Assembly (NCBI GenBank): GCA_964440155.1 | Contig: CAYTRH010000014.1 | Span: 1 to 35,826 of the forward strand | Source of the DNA: PFJX01 sp964440155 | GTDB lineage: Bacteria > Pseudomonadota > Gammaproteobacteria > Burkholderiales > Thiobacillaceae | Direction: 5' to 3' | DNA length: 35,826 nucleotides | In this document: positions 22,780-30,861 of the stretch, piece after piece | How positions within the stretch are numbered: the first letter of the stretch is position 1 | Layout of the letters: every line of letters begins with the position of its first letter | The notes under the pieces: generated by a model | Told to the model about the DNA's origin: nothing | Seen by the model: only the letters and a program-made list of their open reading frames with translations | Databases searched by the model: none | Made by a program: the position numbers and the translations under genes

Positions 22780-24861
22780 ATGAATCCATCCCTGCCCGCC
22801 TGGCTACCCTTTCTACGCTGGTTTCCCATGACCCCCGCCACGCTGCGCGCCGACCTGATCGCCGGCGTCACCGTGGCTCTGGTGTTGGTGCCGCAGAGCA
22901 TGGCCTACGCCCTGCTCGCCGGCCTGCCGGTGGTCTATGGTCTGTATGCCGCGTTGCTGCCGGTCATGGTCGGCGCGCTGTTCGGCAACTTCAACCTGCT
23001 GCATACCGGCCCGGTGGTGATGCTGTCGCTGATGTCGGCAGCAGCGGTGGCCCCCTTCGCCATCGCCGGTTCGGACGAGTTCATCGCCCTGTCCATCCTG
23101 CTCGCGCTCATGGTCGGCGTGCTGCGTCTGCTGATGGGCGCCTTCAAGCTGGGCGGCATCGTCAACTTGGTGTCGCACCCGGTGCTCATCGGCTTCACCA
23201 ACGCCGCCGCGCTGATCATCGGCCTGTCGCAACTGCGCTTCATCGTCAACATGCCCAACCCGGGCACCGGCAGCTTCGCCGGCGACGTCGCCGCCCTGCT
23301 GGCACGCCTCGATCAAGCCTATCTGCCGGCCATCGCCTTCGCCGCCGGTGCCGGCCTGATGATGTGGTTGCTGGCGCGCTGGCTGCCGCGGCTGCCGGCG
23401 GTCCTGCTCGCGGTCGTGATCGGTACCGGCCTGAGCGCTGCCATCGGCTATGAACGGGTGGCCAAGCCGGACATGGAGCGCATCGCCGATCCGCAAGTGC
23501 GCGCCATGCTCACCACCTTCGCCGACACCAACCAGACGGTGAAACGGCTCGCGGCCGAGGTCAGCAGCCGGCGTGCGGAATTGCGCGCTGCCGAAGCGGC
23601 AGGCGCGCCGGCGACCACGCTGGCGGGCTTGCAGGCGGAGATCGAGGTGCTCGAGGTGCGCATCGAGCACCTCAAGAAGGAGAACAACGCGCGCCGGCTC
23701 GACCTGCATGCCCAACCTCTGGTCGCGGTCGAGACCGCCGACGGGCTGTTCTATCATCGCGCCGACCGGCTGCCCGCCGGCGCAACCCCGCTCGAAGGCA
23801 GCTGGCGCTTCCAGAGCCTCAAGGACGGCAAGGTCACGCTGGCCGCCGGCGGCGACGTGGTCGGCCAGATCCCGGCGGGACTGCCCGAGTTCAAGGCACC
23901 CACGCTCGACTGGAACATCATGCTGGCGCTGCTGCCGGCGGCCTTCGTCATGGCGCTGATCGGTTTCATGGAGGCCACATCGGTGTCCAAGGCCCTGGCC
24001 GCCAAGACGCATGTGCGCATCGACACCAACAAGGAGCTGATCGGCCAGGGTCTGGCCAACATCGTCGGCGCCTTCTTCCAGAGCTACACGGTGAGCGGTT
24101 CGTTCTCGCGCTCGGCGGTGGCCGCACGCGCCGGCGCCCGCACCGGTCTGTATGCGGTGGTGAGCGCGCTGGTGGTGCTGGTCGTGCTACTGTTCCTCAC
24201 CAGCCACCTCTACCACCTGCCCCAGGCGGTGCTGGCCACCATCGTCATGCTGGCGGTGTTCGGCCTGATCCGGATCGCGCCGCTGGTGCAGGCCTGGCGG
24301 GTACAGCGCAGCGACGCGGTGGCGGGCCTCATCACCTTCGTCGCCACCCTCGCCTTCGCGCCTGCCATCGCCAACGGCATCCTGATCGGCATGGCGCTGA
24401 CGGCGGCCCTGTTCCTGCTGCGCACCATGAAGCCGCGTGCAGCGGTGTTGGGCCGCAAGGCCGATGGCAACCTGGGCGGCACCGACGGCAGCGCCCTGGA
24501 ACCGCTGGGACGGAACTTCATCGCCATGCGCTTCGACCGTTCGCTCAACTACCTCAACGTCGCAGCGTTCGAGGACAGCGTGCTGGATGTGCTGGCGCGT
24601 CAACCCCAAGCGCGCGGCATCCTGGTCATCGGTTCCGGCATCAACGAACTCGACGCCAGCGGTGCGGACAAGGTGCGCGAACTGGCGCAGCGTCTGCGGC
24701 AACAAGGCGTGGCTCTGATGTTCAGCAGCCTGAAGACGCCGGTGGCCGATGCCTTCGATCGCGCCGGTCTGATCGAATTGCTCGGTCGGGACAACGTGTT
24801 CCCCAGCAAGGCCCAGGCCGTGGACGCCGCCCGGCGACGCTTCGACCTGGCGCCGGCCTAA
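22780..24861 (+). CDS. SulP-family anion (probable bicarbonate) transporter with inserted domain, copy 2
   Basis: This 693-residue SulP protein has seven membrane spans, an insertion, seven more spans and a C-terminal STAS domain (NELDASGADK). TM1 reads LIAGVTVALVLVPQSMAYA, and HPVLIGFTNAAALIIG lies in TM5. The insertion, about residues 228-365, starts with a predicted coiled coil (TNQTVKRLAAEVSSRRAEL and LQAEIEVLEVRIEHLKKEN) and ends in a short WRFQSLKDGKVTLAAGG segment before VVGQIPAGLP. With both termini cytoplasmic, this TM7-TM8 loop should face the periplasm. AGAGAGGAG precedes the ATG. Pairing with CbbR makes bicarbonate the likeliest substrate, but sulfate is not ruled out. Confidence 0.9.
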   Translation: MNPSLPAWLPFLRWFPMTPATLRADLIAGVTVALVLVPQSMAYALLAGLPVVYGLYAALLPVMVGALFGNFNLLHTGPVVMLSLMSAAAVAPFAIAGSDEFIALSILLALMVGVLRLLMGAFKLGGIVNLVSHPVLIGFTNAAALIIGLSQLRFIVNMPNPGTGSFAGDVAALLARLDQAYLPAIAFAAGAGLMMWLLARWLPRLPAVLLAVVIGTGLSAAIGYERVAKPDMERIADPQVRAMLTTFADTNQTVKRLAAEVSSRRAELRAAEAAGAPATTLAGLQAEIEVLEVRIEHLKKENNARRLDLHAQPLVAVETADGLFYHRADRLPAGATPLEGSWRFQSLKDGKVTLAAGGDVVGQIPAGLPEFKAPTLDWNIMLALLPAAFVMALIGFMEATSVSKALAAKTHVRIDTNKELIGQGLANIVGAFFQSYTVSGSFSRSAVAARAGARTGLYAVVSALVVLVVLLFLTSHLYHLPQAVLATIVMLAVFGLIRIAPLVQAWRVQRSDAVAGLITFVATLAFAPAIANGILIGMALTAALFLLRTMKPRAAVLGRKADGNLGGTDGSALEPLGRNFIAMRFDRSLNYLNVAAFEDSVLDVLARQPQARGILVIGSGINELDASGADKVRELAQRLRQQGVALMFSSLKTPVADAFDRAGLIELLGRDNVFPSKAQAVDAARRRFDLAPA

Positions 24862-24938
24862 ACACTGCGACCGACGCAGCCGGTCATGCACGGCTCAGGG
24901 CCGGCATACCGGCTCGCGCCGTCCGGCCGGCGCCCAGG

Positions 24939-24953
24939 CCGGCGAAACGCCGG
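24939..24953. terminator. Hairpin between convergent SulP copy 2 and the LCIB-like gene
   Basis: CCGGCG-AAA-CGCCGG forms a perfect 6-base stem with a 3-base loop immediately before the stop of the minus-strand gene. It extends by two more pairs if one mismatch-free wobble is allowed. There is no T-tract on either side, so it may act as a weak two-way terminator or simply stabilise mRNA ends. Confidence 0.45.
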
Positions 24954-26099
24954 TCACAGGCGCACGACCACGTCGCGATGCCGTGTCAGCGCCTGAATCG
25001 CGCGTTCCAGATCGAGCTGGGACGGATTGACCGCGCAGGCATCGTTCAGTCGGGTGAACAGTTCGTCCTGTTCGAATACCTGGCGCGTGCCGTCGGCACG
25101 TTGTAGATAAGCGGCCCAGGGTACGAACTTGGTCAGCGGAAAATCGTCGCCGTGTTTGGGCGAGATGTCGATGTTTAGACCGGCCACGAACAGCAGATTA
25201 CGGCCATGCATGACCGGCGCACGTACGAAGCTGCGATAGGTGCGCTCGAATTCCGCCAGCGTGTTGGCACAGGCGCCGGTCAGCAACGGATGCTTGGCGG
25301 TGACGATCCAGGGCATGGGCGCCAGCAGGTTTTCCTCCAACTGGTCCTGGAAAGGGTCTTCCTGGGCGCCTTCGCGGCGGTAATAGAAATCCTCCGCCTC
25401 CAGGCGGGTGCCCAGCGCCTCGCTGCCCTCGGTCGGCCAGGCCGCCTCGCCCAGACGCGCGATCAGCGTCTCCGCGGCCGGGAACACGTGGCCGGTGCTG
25501 CGCGTCGCCAGGGGACGCGGCAGTTCGCGCCCGGCACCGCGCACCAGACGTTCGAACAGCGGAAACAGGCCGGGGCCGCGCGTGCGCGAGATCAACAGGT
25601 AGTCGATCAGCACCGCCAGTTCGCCGTCATGACGCATGAGCCGGATATTTTCGCTGGCATAGGCGTACTCCGCGGCATAGCTTTCGATGACGCTGCCGAT
25701 CTTGCCGCAGGAACAACTGTTGGTTTCGTGCTCGGTGCGCAGCCGCCGGTATACGCCGAACTCGCCGCTGTCGGCGTCGTAGCCGACATGGCTGGCCTGC
25801 AACAACAGCAGATCCTTGCCGTGCTCGGCATGCGGCGCGTGCCGGTTGAGCGACACGATGCCGCCGACGCGGCCGTGGTTGAACGGAAACGCGCCGAAAT
25901 GCTTGGTCATCAGGATGGTGGGAAAGCCCTGGCTCTCGTCGGAGCAGAATGCGCGCGAGGGCATGATGCGCGCCGCGTCGAAACCCAGCGCCAGGCACCA
26001 GTTGTACAGTTTGGGCACGAACGCGCTGTAACACAGCATGTAGCCGTCCAGGCGAAAGCTGGCGAGCGCGCTGGGAATGCTGGCGCGATTGGAAAACAT
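24954..26099 (-). CDS. LCIB-type (limiting-CO2-inducible B/C family) carbonic anhydrase-like protein
   Basis: This 381-residue soluble protein resembles the LCIB/C beta/theta-carbonic-anhydrase-like family. Candidate zinc ligands and partners sit in the expected order: C52-S-D54-E55 (FCSDESQGFP), H104 in QASHVGYDADSGEFG and C131 in SCSCGKIG. The H...Y-D...G-E-G then Cys-Gly spacing is the LCIB pattern. In algae LCIB recaptures CO2 leaking from the Rubisco compartment; some homologues hydrate CO2 and others appear inactive. The ATG at 26099 starts MFSNRASIPSALASFRLDGYML; the longer frame upstream crosses the divergent promoter. It has no evident ribosome site. The gene is divergent from SulP copy 3. 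Identity is inferred from motifs, not alignment. Confidence 0.72.
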   Translation of the reverse strand: MFSNRASIPSALASFRLDGYMLCYSAFVPKLYNWCLALGFDAARIMPSRAFCSDESQGFPTILMTKHFGAFPFNHGRVGGIVSLNRHAPHAEHGKDLLLLQASHVGYDADSGEFGVYRRLRTEHETNSCSCGKIGSVIESYAAEYAYASENIRLMRHDGELAVLIDYLLISRTRGPGLFPLFERLVRGAGRELPRPLATRSTGHVFPAAETLIARLGEAAWPTEGSEALGTRLEAEDFYYRREGAQEDPFQDQLEENLLAPMPWIVTAKHPLLTGACANTLAEFERTYRSFVRAPVMHGRNLLFVAGLNIDISPKHGDDFPLTKFVPWAAYLQRADGTRQVFEQDELFTRLNDACAVNPSQLDLERAIQALTRHRDVVVRL

Positions 26100-26135
26100 G
26101 GGGAGGGCTCGGCGGGAAACGGGATGCCGCGCTAT

Positions 26136-26157
26136 AATATCAAGCTTTGCTGATATT
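26136..26157. promoter_or_regulatory. AATATCA-N8-TGATATT operator between the LCIB-like gene and SulP copy 3
   Basis: A perfect 7-base inverted repeat with an 8-base spacer (AGCTTTGC) lies in the 82-base divergent gap. A TATAAT at 26133-26138 overlaps its left arm, so binding would be expected to affect promoters in one or both directions. A near copy lies at 31664-31685. The binding protein is unknown. Confidence 0.6.
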
Positions 26158-26181
26158 GCAGACGCGCACCGGCCACGGACG

Positions 26182-28311
26182 ATGATGAACGCCAAACTCG
26201 AACGATTCTTCCCCTTCCTCCGTTGGTTCCCGCTGCAAGCCGGCGATGTACGGCTGAACTTCATGGCCGGCCTCACGGTCGCGCTGGTGCTGATCCCGCA
26301 GTCCATGGCCTATGCCCAACTGGCCGGTCTGCCCGCCTACTTCGGTCTGTATGCGGCGTTCCTGCCGGTGGCGGTGGCGGCCATGTGGGGCTCGTCCAAT
26401 CAGCTCGCCACCGGCCCGGTGGCGGTGGTGTCGCTGCTGACCGCATCGTCGGTGGCCACACTGGCCACGCCGGGCAGCGACGATTTCATCGCGCTGGCCA
26501 TCATGCTCACCTTCCTGGTGGCGGTGATCCAACTGCTGCTGGGCATCTTCAAGTTGGGTGTGGTGGTCAACTTTCTGTCCCATCCGGTCATCGTCGGCTT
26601 CACCAACGCCGCCGCGATCATCATCGCGCTGTCGCAGCTCTCCAAGATTCTAGGCGTGCCGATGCCGCGCAGCGAGTCCTTCATGCAGGACATCTACGGC
26701 GTGTTGCAGCAGGTCGGCGATACCCACCTACCGACGCTGGCCATGGGCGTGGGCGCCATGCTGCTGATGTGGGGCATGAAGAAGTATCTGCCCAAGTGGC
26801 CCGGCGTGCTGGTGGCGGTGGCGCTGACCACGCTGATCTCCTGGGCGATCGGGTTCGAGAAGAAAGGCAGCGCGCACATCGACGAACTGGCCGATCCGCA
26901 GATCGCCGCCATGGCGCTGGAGTACGAGGCCGCGATCAAGGAACTGGCGCAGGTCAACAAGGACGTGCTGACCAACGAAGCGGAAGCCAAGGCGCTGGAG
27001 AAGGCCGAGGAACGCAACGAGCCGTTCATCCTGGCCCTGCATTACCAGGCCGACCTGTTGCGTGCGCAGGCCGCGAGCCTGGAGGAATCCACCGCCAAGC
27101 GGCTGAAGGAATTGCGCAAGCTGCGCTTCGAGCGCGAAGTGTTGGCCGATGGTCAACCCGGCCGCCTGTACCGCGCCGGCATGGTGCCGGAAGGCGTGCA
27201 GACCGACGGCGTCAACTGGCGCATCACGCGCGTGGCCAAGGGCGAACTGCGCCTGACCGGCGGCGGCGAGGTGGTCGGCACCATACCCGAGGGTCTGCCC
27301 AAGTTCAGCCTGCCGTCGTTCGACTTGGACAAGCTGGCGGCGCTGTTCTCCGCCGCGCTGGTGATCTCCCTGGTCGGTTTCATGGAAGCCATCTCCATCG
27401 CCAAGGCGGTGGCGGCACGCACCAAGCAGCGTCTGGATCCCAACCAGGAACTGATCGGCCAGGGTCTGGGTAATCTGGTCGGCAGCATGTCCATGGCCTA
27501 CCCGACCTCCGGCTCGTTCTCGCGCACTGCGGTCAACATGAACATGGGCGCCACCTCCGGCATGGCCTCGGTATTCACCGCGCTGATCGTGCTGGTCGCG
27601 CTGCTGTTCCTGACACCGCTGCTCTACCACCTGCCGCAGGCGGTGCTGGCCGCGATCATCATCATGGCGGTCGGCGGCCTGGTGAACCTGCAGGCGGTCA
27701 AGCATGCCTGGAAGGCGCACAAGCACGACGGCGCCGCCGCGCTGGTCACCTTCGGTGCCACGCTGTTCTTCGCGCCGCATCTGGACAGCGGCATCCTGGT
27801 GGGCGCAGGCCTGGCCATCGTGCTGTTCCTGCTGCGCAGCATGAAGCCGCGCGTCGCCCTGCTCGGCCGTTACTCCGACGGCACGCTGCGCGACATCAAG
27901 GTCAACCCCGACCTGCCCACCAGCGAGCACATCATGGCGCTGCGCTATGACGGCTCGCTGTATTTCGCCAACGTGTCCTACTTCGAGGACGCGGTGCTGG
28001 AAGCCCTGGCCGGTCGGCCCACCGCCAAATACGTGCTGATCGTCGGCGACGCCATCAACCAGATGGACGCGTCCGGCGAGGAGGTGGTGCACCACCTGGT
28101 CGAACGTCTGCGGGAATCCGGCGTCACGCTGGTGTTCTCCGGTCTGAAAAAGCAGGTGCTGGACGTGATGCGCAGCACCGGCCTGTTCGATCTGGTCGGC
28201 CAGGAAAACATCTTCGCCACAGAGGATCAGGCGATCAGCGCGATCTACGAGCGCCTGGGCGACGCCGCGCGGGAAGATCTGTTCTGCGTGGTCAAACCGG
28301 CCACGGCCTGA
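26182..28311 (+). CDS. SulP-family anion (probable bicarbonate) transporter with inserted domain, copy 3
   Basis: This 709-residue SulP protein follows the same plan as the other two copies: TM1 FMAGLTVALVLIPQSMAYA, TM5 HPVIVGFTNAAAIIIAL, and a STAS domain with NQMDASGEE. Its TM7-TM8 insertion (about residues 235-385) is the longest of the three and strongly helical (EAAIKELAQVNKDVLTNEA and EESTAKRLKELRKLRFER), again ending in WRITRVAKGELRLTGGGEVVG. The start is taken at ATG 26182; ATG 26185 is next to it, and the longer frame from 26077 would cross the divergent promoter. Only 2 bases separate it from the protease gene downstream. Co-location with SbtA/SbtB and an LCIB-like protein favours bicarbonate. 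Confidence 0.9.
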   Translation: MMNAKLERFFPFLRWFPLQAGDVRLNFMAGLTVALVLIPQSMAYAQLAGLPAYFGLYAAFLPVAVAAMWGSSNQLATGPVAVVSLLTASSVATLATPGSDDFIALAIMLTFLVAVIQLLLGIFKLGVVVNFLSHPVIVGFTNAAAIIIALSQLSKILGVPMPRSESFMQDIYGVLQQVGDTHLPTLAMGVGAMLLMWGMKKYLPKWPGVLVAVALTTLISWAIGFEKKGSAHIDELADPQIAAMALEYEAAIKELAQVNKDVLTNEAEAKALEKAEERNEPFILALHYQADLLRAQAASLEESTAKRLKELRKLRFEREVLADGQPGRLYRAGMVPEGVQTDGVNWRITRVAKGELRLTGGGEVVGTIPEGLPKFSLPSFDLDKLAALFSAALVISLVGFMEAISIAKAVAARTKQRLDPNQELIGQGLGNLVGSMSMAYPTSGSFSRTAVNMNMGATSGMASVFTALIVLVALLFLTPLLYHLPQAVLAAIIIMAVGGLVNLQAVKHAWKAHKHDGAAALVTFGATLFFAPHLDSGILVGAGLAIVLFLLRSMKPRVALLGRYSDGTLRDIKVNPDLPTSEHIMALRYDGSLYFANVSYFEDAVLEALAGRPTAKYVLIVGDAINQMDASGEEVVHHLVERLRESGVTLVFSGLKKQVLDVMRSTGLFDLVGQENIFATEDQAISAIYERLGDAAREDLFCVVKPATA

Positions 28312-28313
28312 AC

Positions 28314-29153
28314 ATGCACACGCAGCCGACCATGGAAATCAACTCCATCACCAAGAAGCTGCTGTTCAACACCATCCGCGTCGACACGGTGCTGGAGGAC
28401 GGCAGCGAGGGTTCCGGCACCGCGTTCGTGGTCAGCCATGCGCATGCGCGCGGCGCCCATACCTTCATCGTCACCAACCGGCATCTGGTCGACGGCGTGC
28501 GCCGCGGCGGCCTGGTGTTCACGCAGAAGCGTAACGGCCAGCCGGCGTTCGGCCAGCGCTTCCAGCTCAACATCGAGGATTTCCCGCATGCCTGGTTCAT
28601 GCATCCGGACCCGCAGGTCGATCTCGCGGTGATCCCCATGCGCCCGCTGGAACAGGCGGCGCGTGACCAGGGCATCGAGCTGTACTACCAGGTCATCGAC
28701 AGCCGCCTTGCGCCCGACGCTGCAACCCTGCGTGGCCTGGACGCGCTGGAGGAAATCCTGTTCGTCGGCTATCCCAGCGGCGTCTGGGACCAGGTCAACC
28801 TGATGCCCATCCTGCGCCGCGGCACCACGGCCACGCCCATCGCGCTGGATTTCGAGGGCCGGCCGGAATTCCTCATCGACGCCGCGGTGTATCCCGGTTC
28901 CAGCGGCAGCCCTGTGTTCATCTACCAGCCCGAAAGCGCTCGCGCCAGCCTGGGACGTGGCAAGTTCCTGTTCGCCGGCGTGGTGGCAGCAGTATTCTTC
29001 CGTGAGGAAGCCAACCACCTGGTGCCGGTGCCGGTGCCGGCCAACAATGCCGGCATGGTCATGGGTTCGGAGATGATCGACCTGGGTCTGGTGATCAAGG
29101 CACAGGCGGTGGTCGACATGATCGATGCCTACCTGGGCAAGTGGGCGGAGTGA
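28314..29153 (+). CDS. Trypsin-like serine protease, cytoplasmic
   Basis: This 279-residue protein has a chymotrypsin-fold pattern and an intact triad: H57 in VTNRHLVDG, D103 in PQVDLAV and S197 in PGSSGSPVF. No signal peptide or membrane segment is seen, which is unusual for this fold in bacteria, where Deg-type proteases are exported. No PDZ domain follows. It starts 2 bases after the SulP copy 3 stop (an ATG at 28332 is an alternative) and precedes a small unknown gene and sbtA, so it is probably co-transcribed with the transporters. It might process or turn over a transporter or regulator; that is inference. Confidence 0.85.
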   Translation: MHTQPTMEINSITKKLLFNTIRVDTVLEDGSEGSGTAFVVSHAHARGAHTFIVTNRHLVDGVRRGGLVFTQKRNGQPAFGQRFQLNIEDFPHAWFMHPDPQVDLAVIPMRPLEQAARDQGIELYYQVIDSRLAPDAATLRGLDALEEILFVGYPSGVWDQVNLMPILRRGTTATPIALDFEGRPEFLIDAAVYPGSSGSPVFIYQPESARASLGRGKFLFAGVVAAVFFREEANHLVPVPVPANNAGMVMGSEMIDLGLVIKAQAVVDMIDAYLGKWAE

Positions 29154-29157
29154 AACC

Positions 29158-29460
29158 ATGGCGGACAAGATGACCTATTCCGGCTTCAACCAGGATACCC
29201 ACGGCATCACCACGCTGGGGCGCATCGTGCTGGATGCCTGGCTGTTCGGCCTGTTGCCGCGCGAGGAGGACTGCGCCGGCTGGGACCTGCAACGCATGCA
29301 GCATTTGGTGGAACAGGTCAACCGCCGCTGGGACGAATACGGCAACCTGCCCAGCCGCCTGCCCGACGATCTGCGCGCGCGCCATGCCGAACTCTATGCC
29401 TGGGCCATGCAACGCGCGCGCGAACGCGGCTGGAATCCCGAGCTGGACGAGGACGAATGA
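29158..29460 (+). CDS. Small conserved-looking protein of unknown function
   Basis: This 100-residue soluble protein begins MADKMTYSGFNQDTHGITTLGRIVLDAWLFGLLP. I do not recognise the family. The first half carries a Gly/Thr-rich loop and a hydrophobic helix (RIVLDAWLFGLL). The second half is helical and charged, with WDLQRMQHLVEQVNRRWDEYG and an acidic end. The ATG at 29158 lies 4 bases after the protease stop, and the gene precedes sbtA by 52 bases. Dense spacing and normal codon use argue that it is real. A role with the protease or with SbtA is possible but not shown by the sequence. Confidence 0.7.
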   Translation: MADKMTYSGFNQDTHGITTLGRIVLDAWLFGLLPREEDCAGWDLQRMQHLVEQVNRRWDEYGNLPSRLPDDLRARHAELYAWAMQRARERGWNPELDEDE

Positions 29461-29512
29461 GCGCCGCCGGCCGGCATAGACGGCTATCGGCGCCTCACAC
29501 CCGGAGGACACG

Positions 29513-30457
29513 ATGAGCTTCGAACCGGTGGTGCTGTTCTTCGTACTGGGCGCGGCGGCCGGCCTGCTGCGTTCGGACCTGAAAATTCCGGGCAGCATCT
29601 ATGAGGCGTTGTCGATCTTCATCCTGCTCGCCATCGGCCTCAAGGGCGGCGTCGAGCTGGCCAAGCACCCGATCGGCGATCTGGTGGTCGACGGTCTGAT
29701 CATCGTGCTGATGGGTGCCGTGATCCCGCTGGTGGCCTTCCCGGTGCTGCGCTACCTGGGCCACATGAGCCGGGCCGATTCCGCTTCGATCGCCGCGCAT
29801 TACGGTTCGGTCAGCGTCGTCACCTTCTCGGTCGGCATCACGCTGCTCGGTCAGGAGAAGCTGGAGTTCGAAGGCTATCTGATCGTGTTCCTGGTGCTGC
29901 TGGAAATGCCCGCGCTGGTGCTGGGCGTGATTCTGGCGCGCTACGGTCAGGGCACGGTGCGCTGGGGCAAGCTGCTGCACGAGGTATTCTTCGGCAAGAG
30001 CATCTATCTGCTCGCCGGCGGCCTGGTGATCGGCTACATCGCCGGACCGGACGGCATCCAGCCGCTGGACAAGCTGTTCTTCGATCTGTTCAAGGGGGTG
30101 CTCGCGCTGTTCCTGCTGGAAATGGGCCTGGTCGCCTCCACGCGCATCGCCGCGCTGCGCGAGTACGGCGTGTTCCTCGCCGTGTTCGCCGTGCTGATGC
30201 CGATGTTCTCGGCCACCCTGGGCGTGTTCACCGGCTGGATGTTGGACTTCTCGGTCGGCGGTACCTTCCTGCTCGCCACGCTGTTCGCCAGCGCCTCCTA
30301 CATCGCCGCGCCGGCCGCCATGCGCATCGCCGTACCGGAAGCCAACCCGGCGCTGTCCATCGGCGCCTCCTTGGGCATGACCTTCCCGTTCAACATCTTC
30401 CTGGGCATCCCCCTATACCTGTGGATGGCCCGACTGATCCATGCAGGCGGAGGCTGA
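29513..30457 (+). CDS. sbtA: SbtA, sodium-dependent bicarbonate transporter
   Basis: This 314-residue membrane protein has about ten helices in two inverted halves. The paired half-helix motifs of SbtA are present: AAHYGSVSVVTF (about 99-110) in the first half and ASASYIAAPAAMR (about 262-274) in the second, which bind bicarbonate and sodium in cyanobacterial SbtA. The length is slightly below the usual 330-370. A GGAGGA lies 5-10 bases before the ATG at 29513. It is followed 4 bases later by the PII-like partner gene. Together with the SulP set this would give the cell transport systems of different energetics and affinity. Confidence 0.93.
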   Translation: MSFEPVVLFFVLGAAAGLLRSDLKIPGSIYEALSIFILLAIGLKGGVELAKHPIGDLVVDGLIIVLMGAVIPLVAFPVLRYLGHMSRADSASIAAHYGSVSVVTFSVGITLLGQEKLEFEGYLIVFLVLLEMPALVLGVILARYGQGTVRWGKLLHEVFFGKSIYLLAGGLVIGYIAGPDGIQPLDKLFFDLFKGVLALFLLEMGLVASTRIAALREYGVFLAVFAVLMPMFSATLGVFTGWMLDFSVGGTFLLATLFASASYIAAPAAMRIAVPEANPALSIGASLGMTFPFNIFLGIPLYLWMARLIHAGGG

Positions 30458-30461
30458 TCGC

Positions 30462-30752
30462 ATGAACGCGCAACCCATGCAGTTGCTCACCATCCTGACC
30501 GAAGCGGTGCTGGAGGACACCCTGATCGACGAGATCATGGAACTCGGCGCCAAGGGCTACACCATCTCCGAAGCGCGCGGACGCGGCACGCACGGTGTGC
30601 GCACCGGCAAATGGGCCGCAGGCGGCAACATCCGCATCGAAGTGGTCGGCGACGCAGCACTGTGCCAACGTATCGTCGAGCGCCTGCACAGCCAGTATGA
30701 ACGCGACTACGGCCTGTTGATGTTCACCTGCGCAGTGGAATTGCAGAACTGA
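30462..30752 (+). CDS. sbtB: SbtB, PII-like regulator of SbtA
   Basis: This 96-residue protein has the PII ferredoxin-like fold: MQLLTILTEAVLEDTLIDEIMELGAKGYTISEARGRGTHG, then a T-loop region and IRIEVVGDAALCQRIVERL. SbtB binds adenine nucleotides such as cAMP and AMP and controls SbtA. The redox-active C-terminal R-loop cysteines found in some cyanobacterial SbtB proteins are missing; it ends CAVELQN. The ATG at 30462 has GGAGG about 8 bases upstream; an ATG at 30441 inside sbtA is less likely. It is the last gene of this plus-strand run and faces a convergent gene. Confidence 0.9.
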   Translation: MNAQPMQLLTILTEAVLEDTLIDEIMELGAKGYTISEARGRGTHGVRTGKWAAGGNIRIEVVGDAALCQRIVERLHSQYERDYGLLMFTCAVELQN

Positions 30753-30823
30753 CTTCGGACCGGTTGCGCTCCTGCCCGAAGCAGGTGCGCTCCCCATGGG
30801 CGATGCGGGGTGAGCGCCGCCAG

Positions 30824-30852
30824 CGCGACGGTCGAGCGTTGCAACCGTCGCG
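30824..30852. terminator. Hairpin between sbtB and the convergent periplasmic-protein gene
   Basis: A perfect 9-base stem (CGCGACGGT / ACCGTCGCG) with an 11-base loop lies in the 109-base convergent gap. A second, smaller hairpin CTTCGG...CCGAAG starts right after the sbtB stop (30753-30781). No T-tract follows either, so the terminator role is probable only by position. Confidence 0.5.
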
Positions 30853-30861
30853 GCAGACGGC

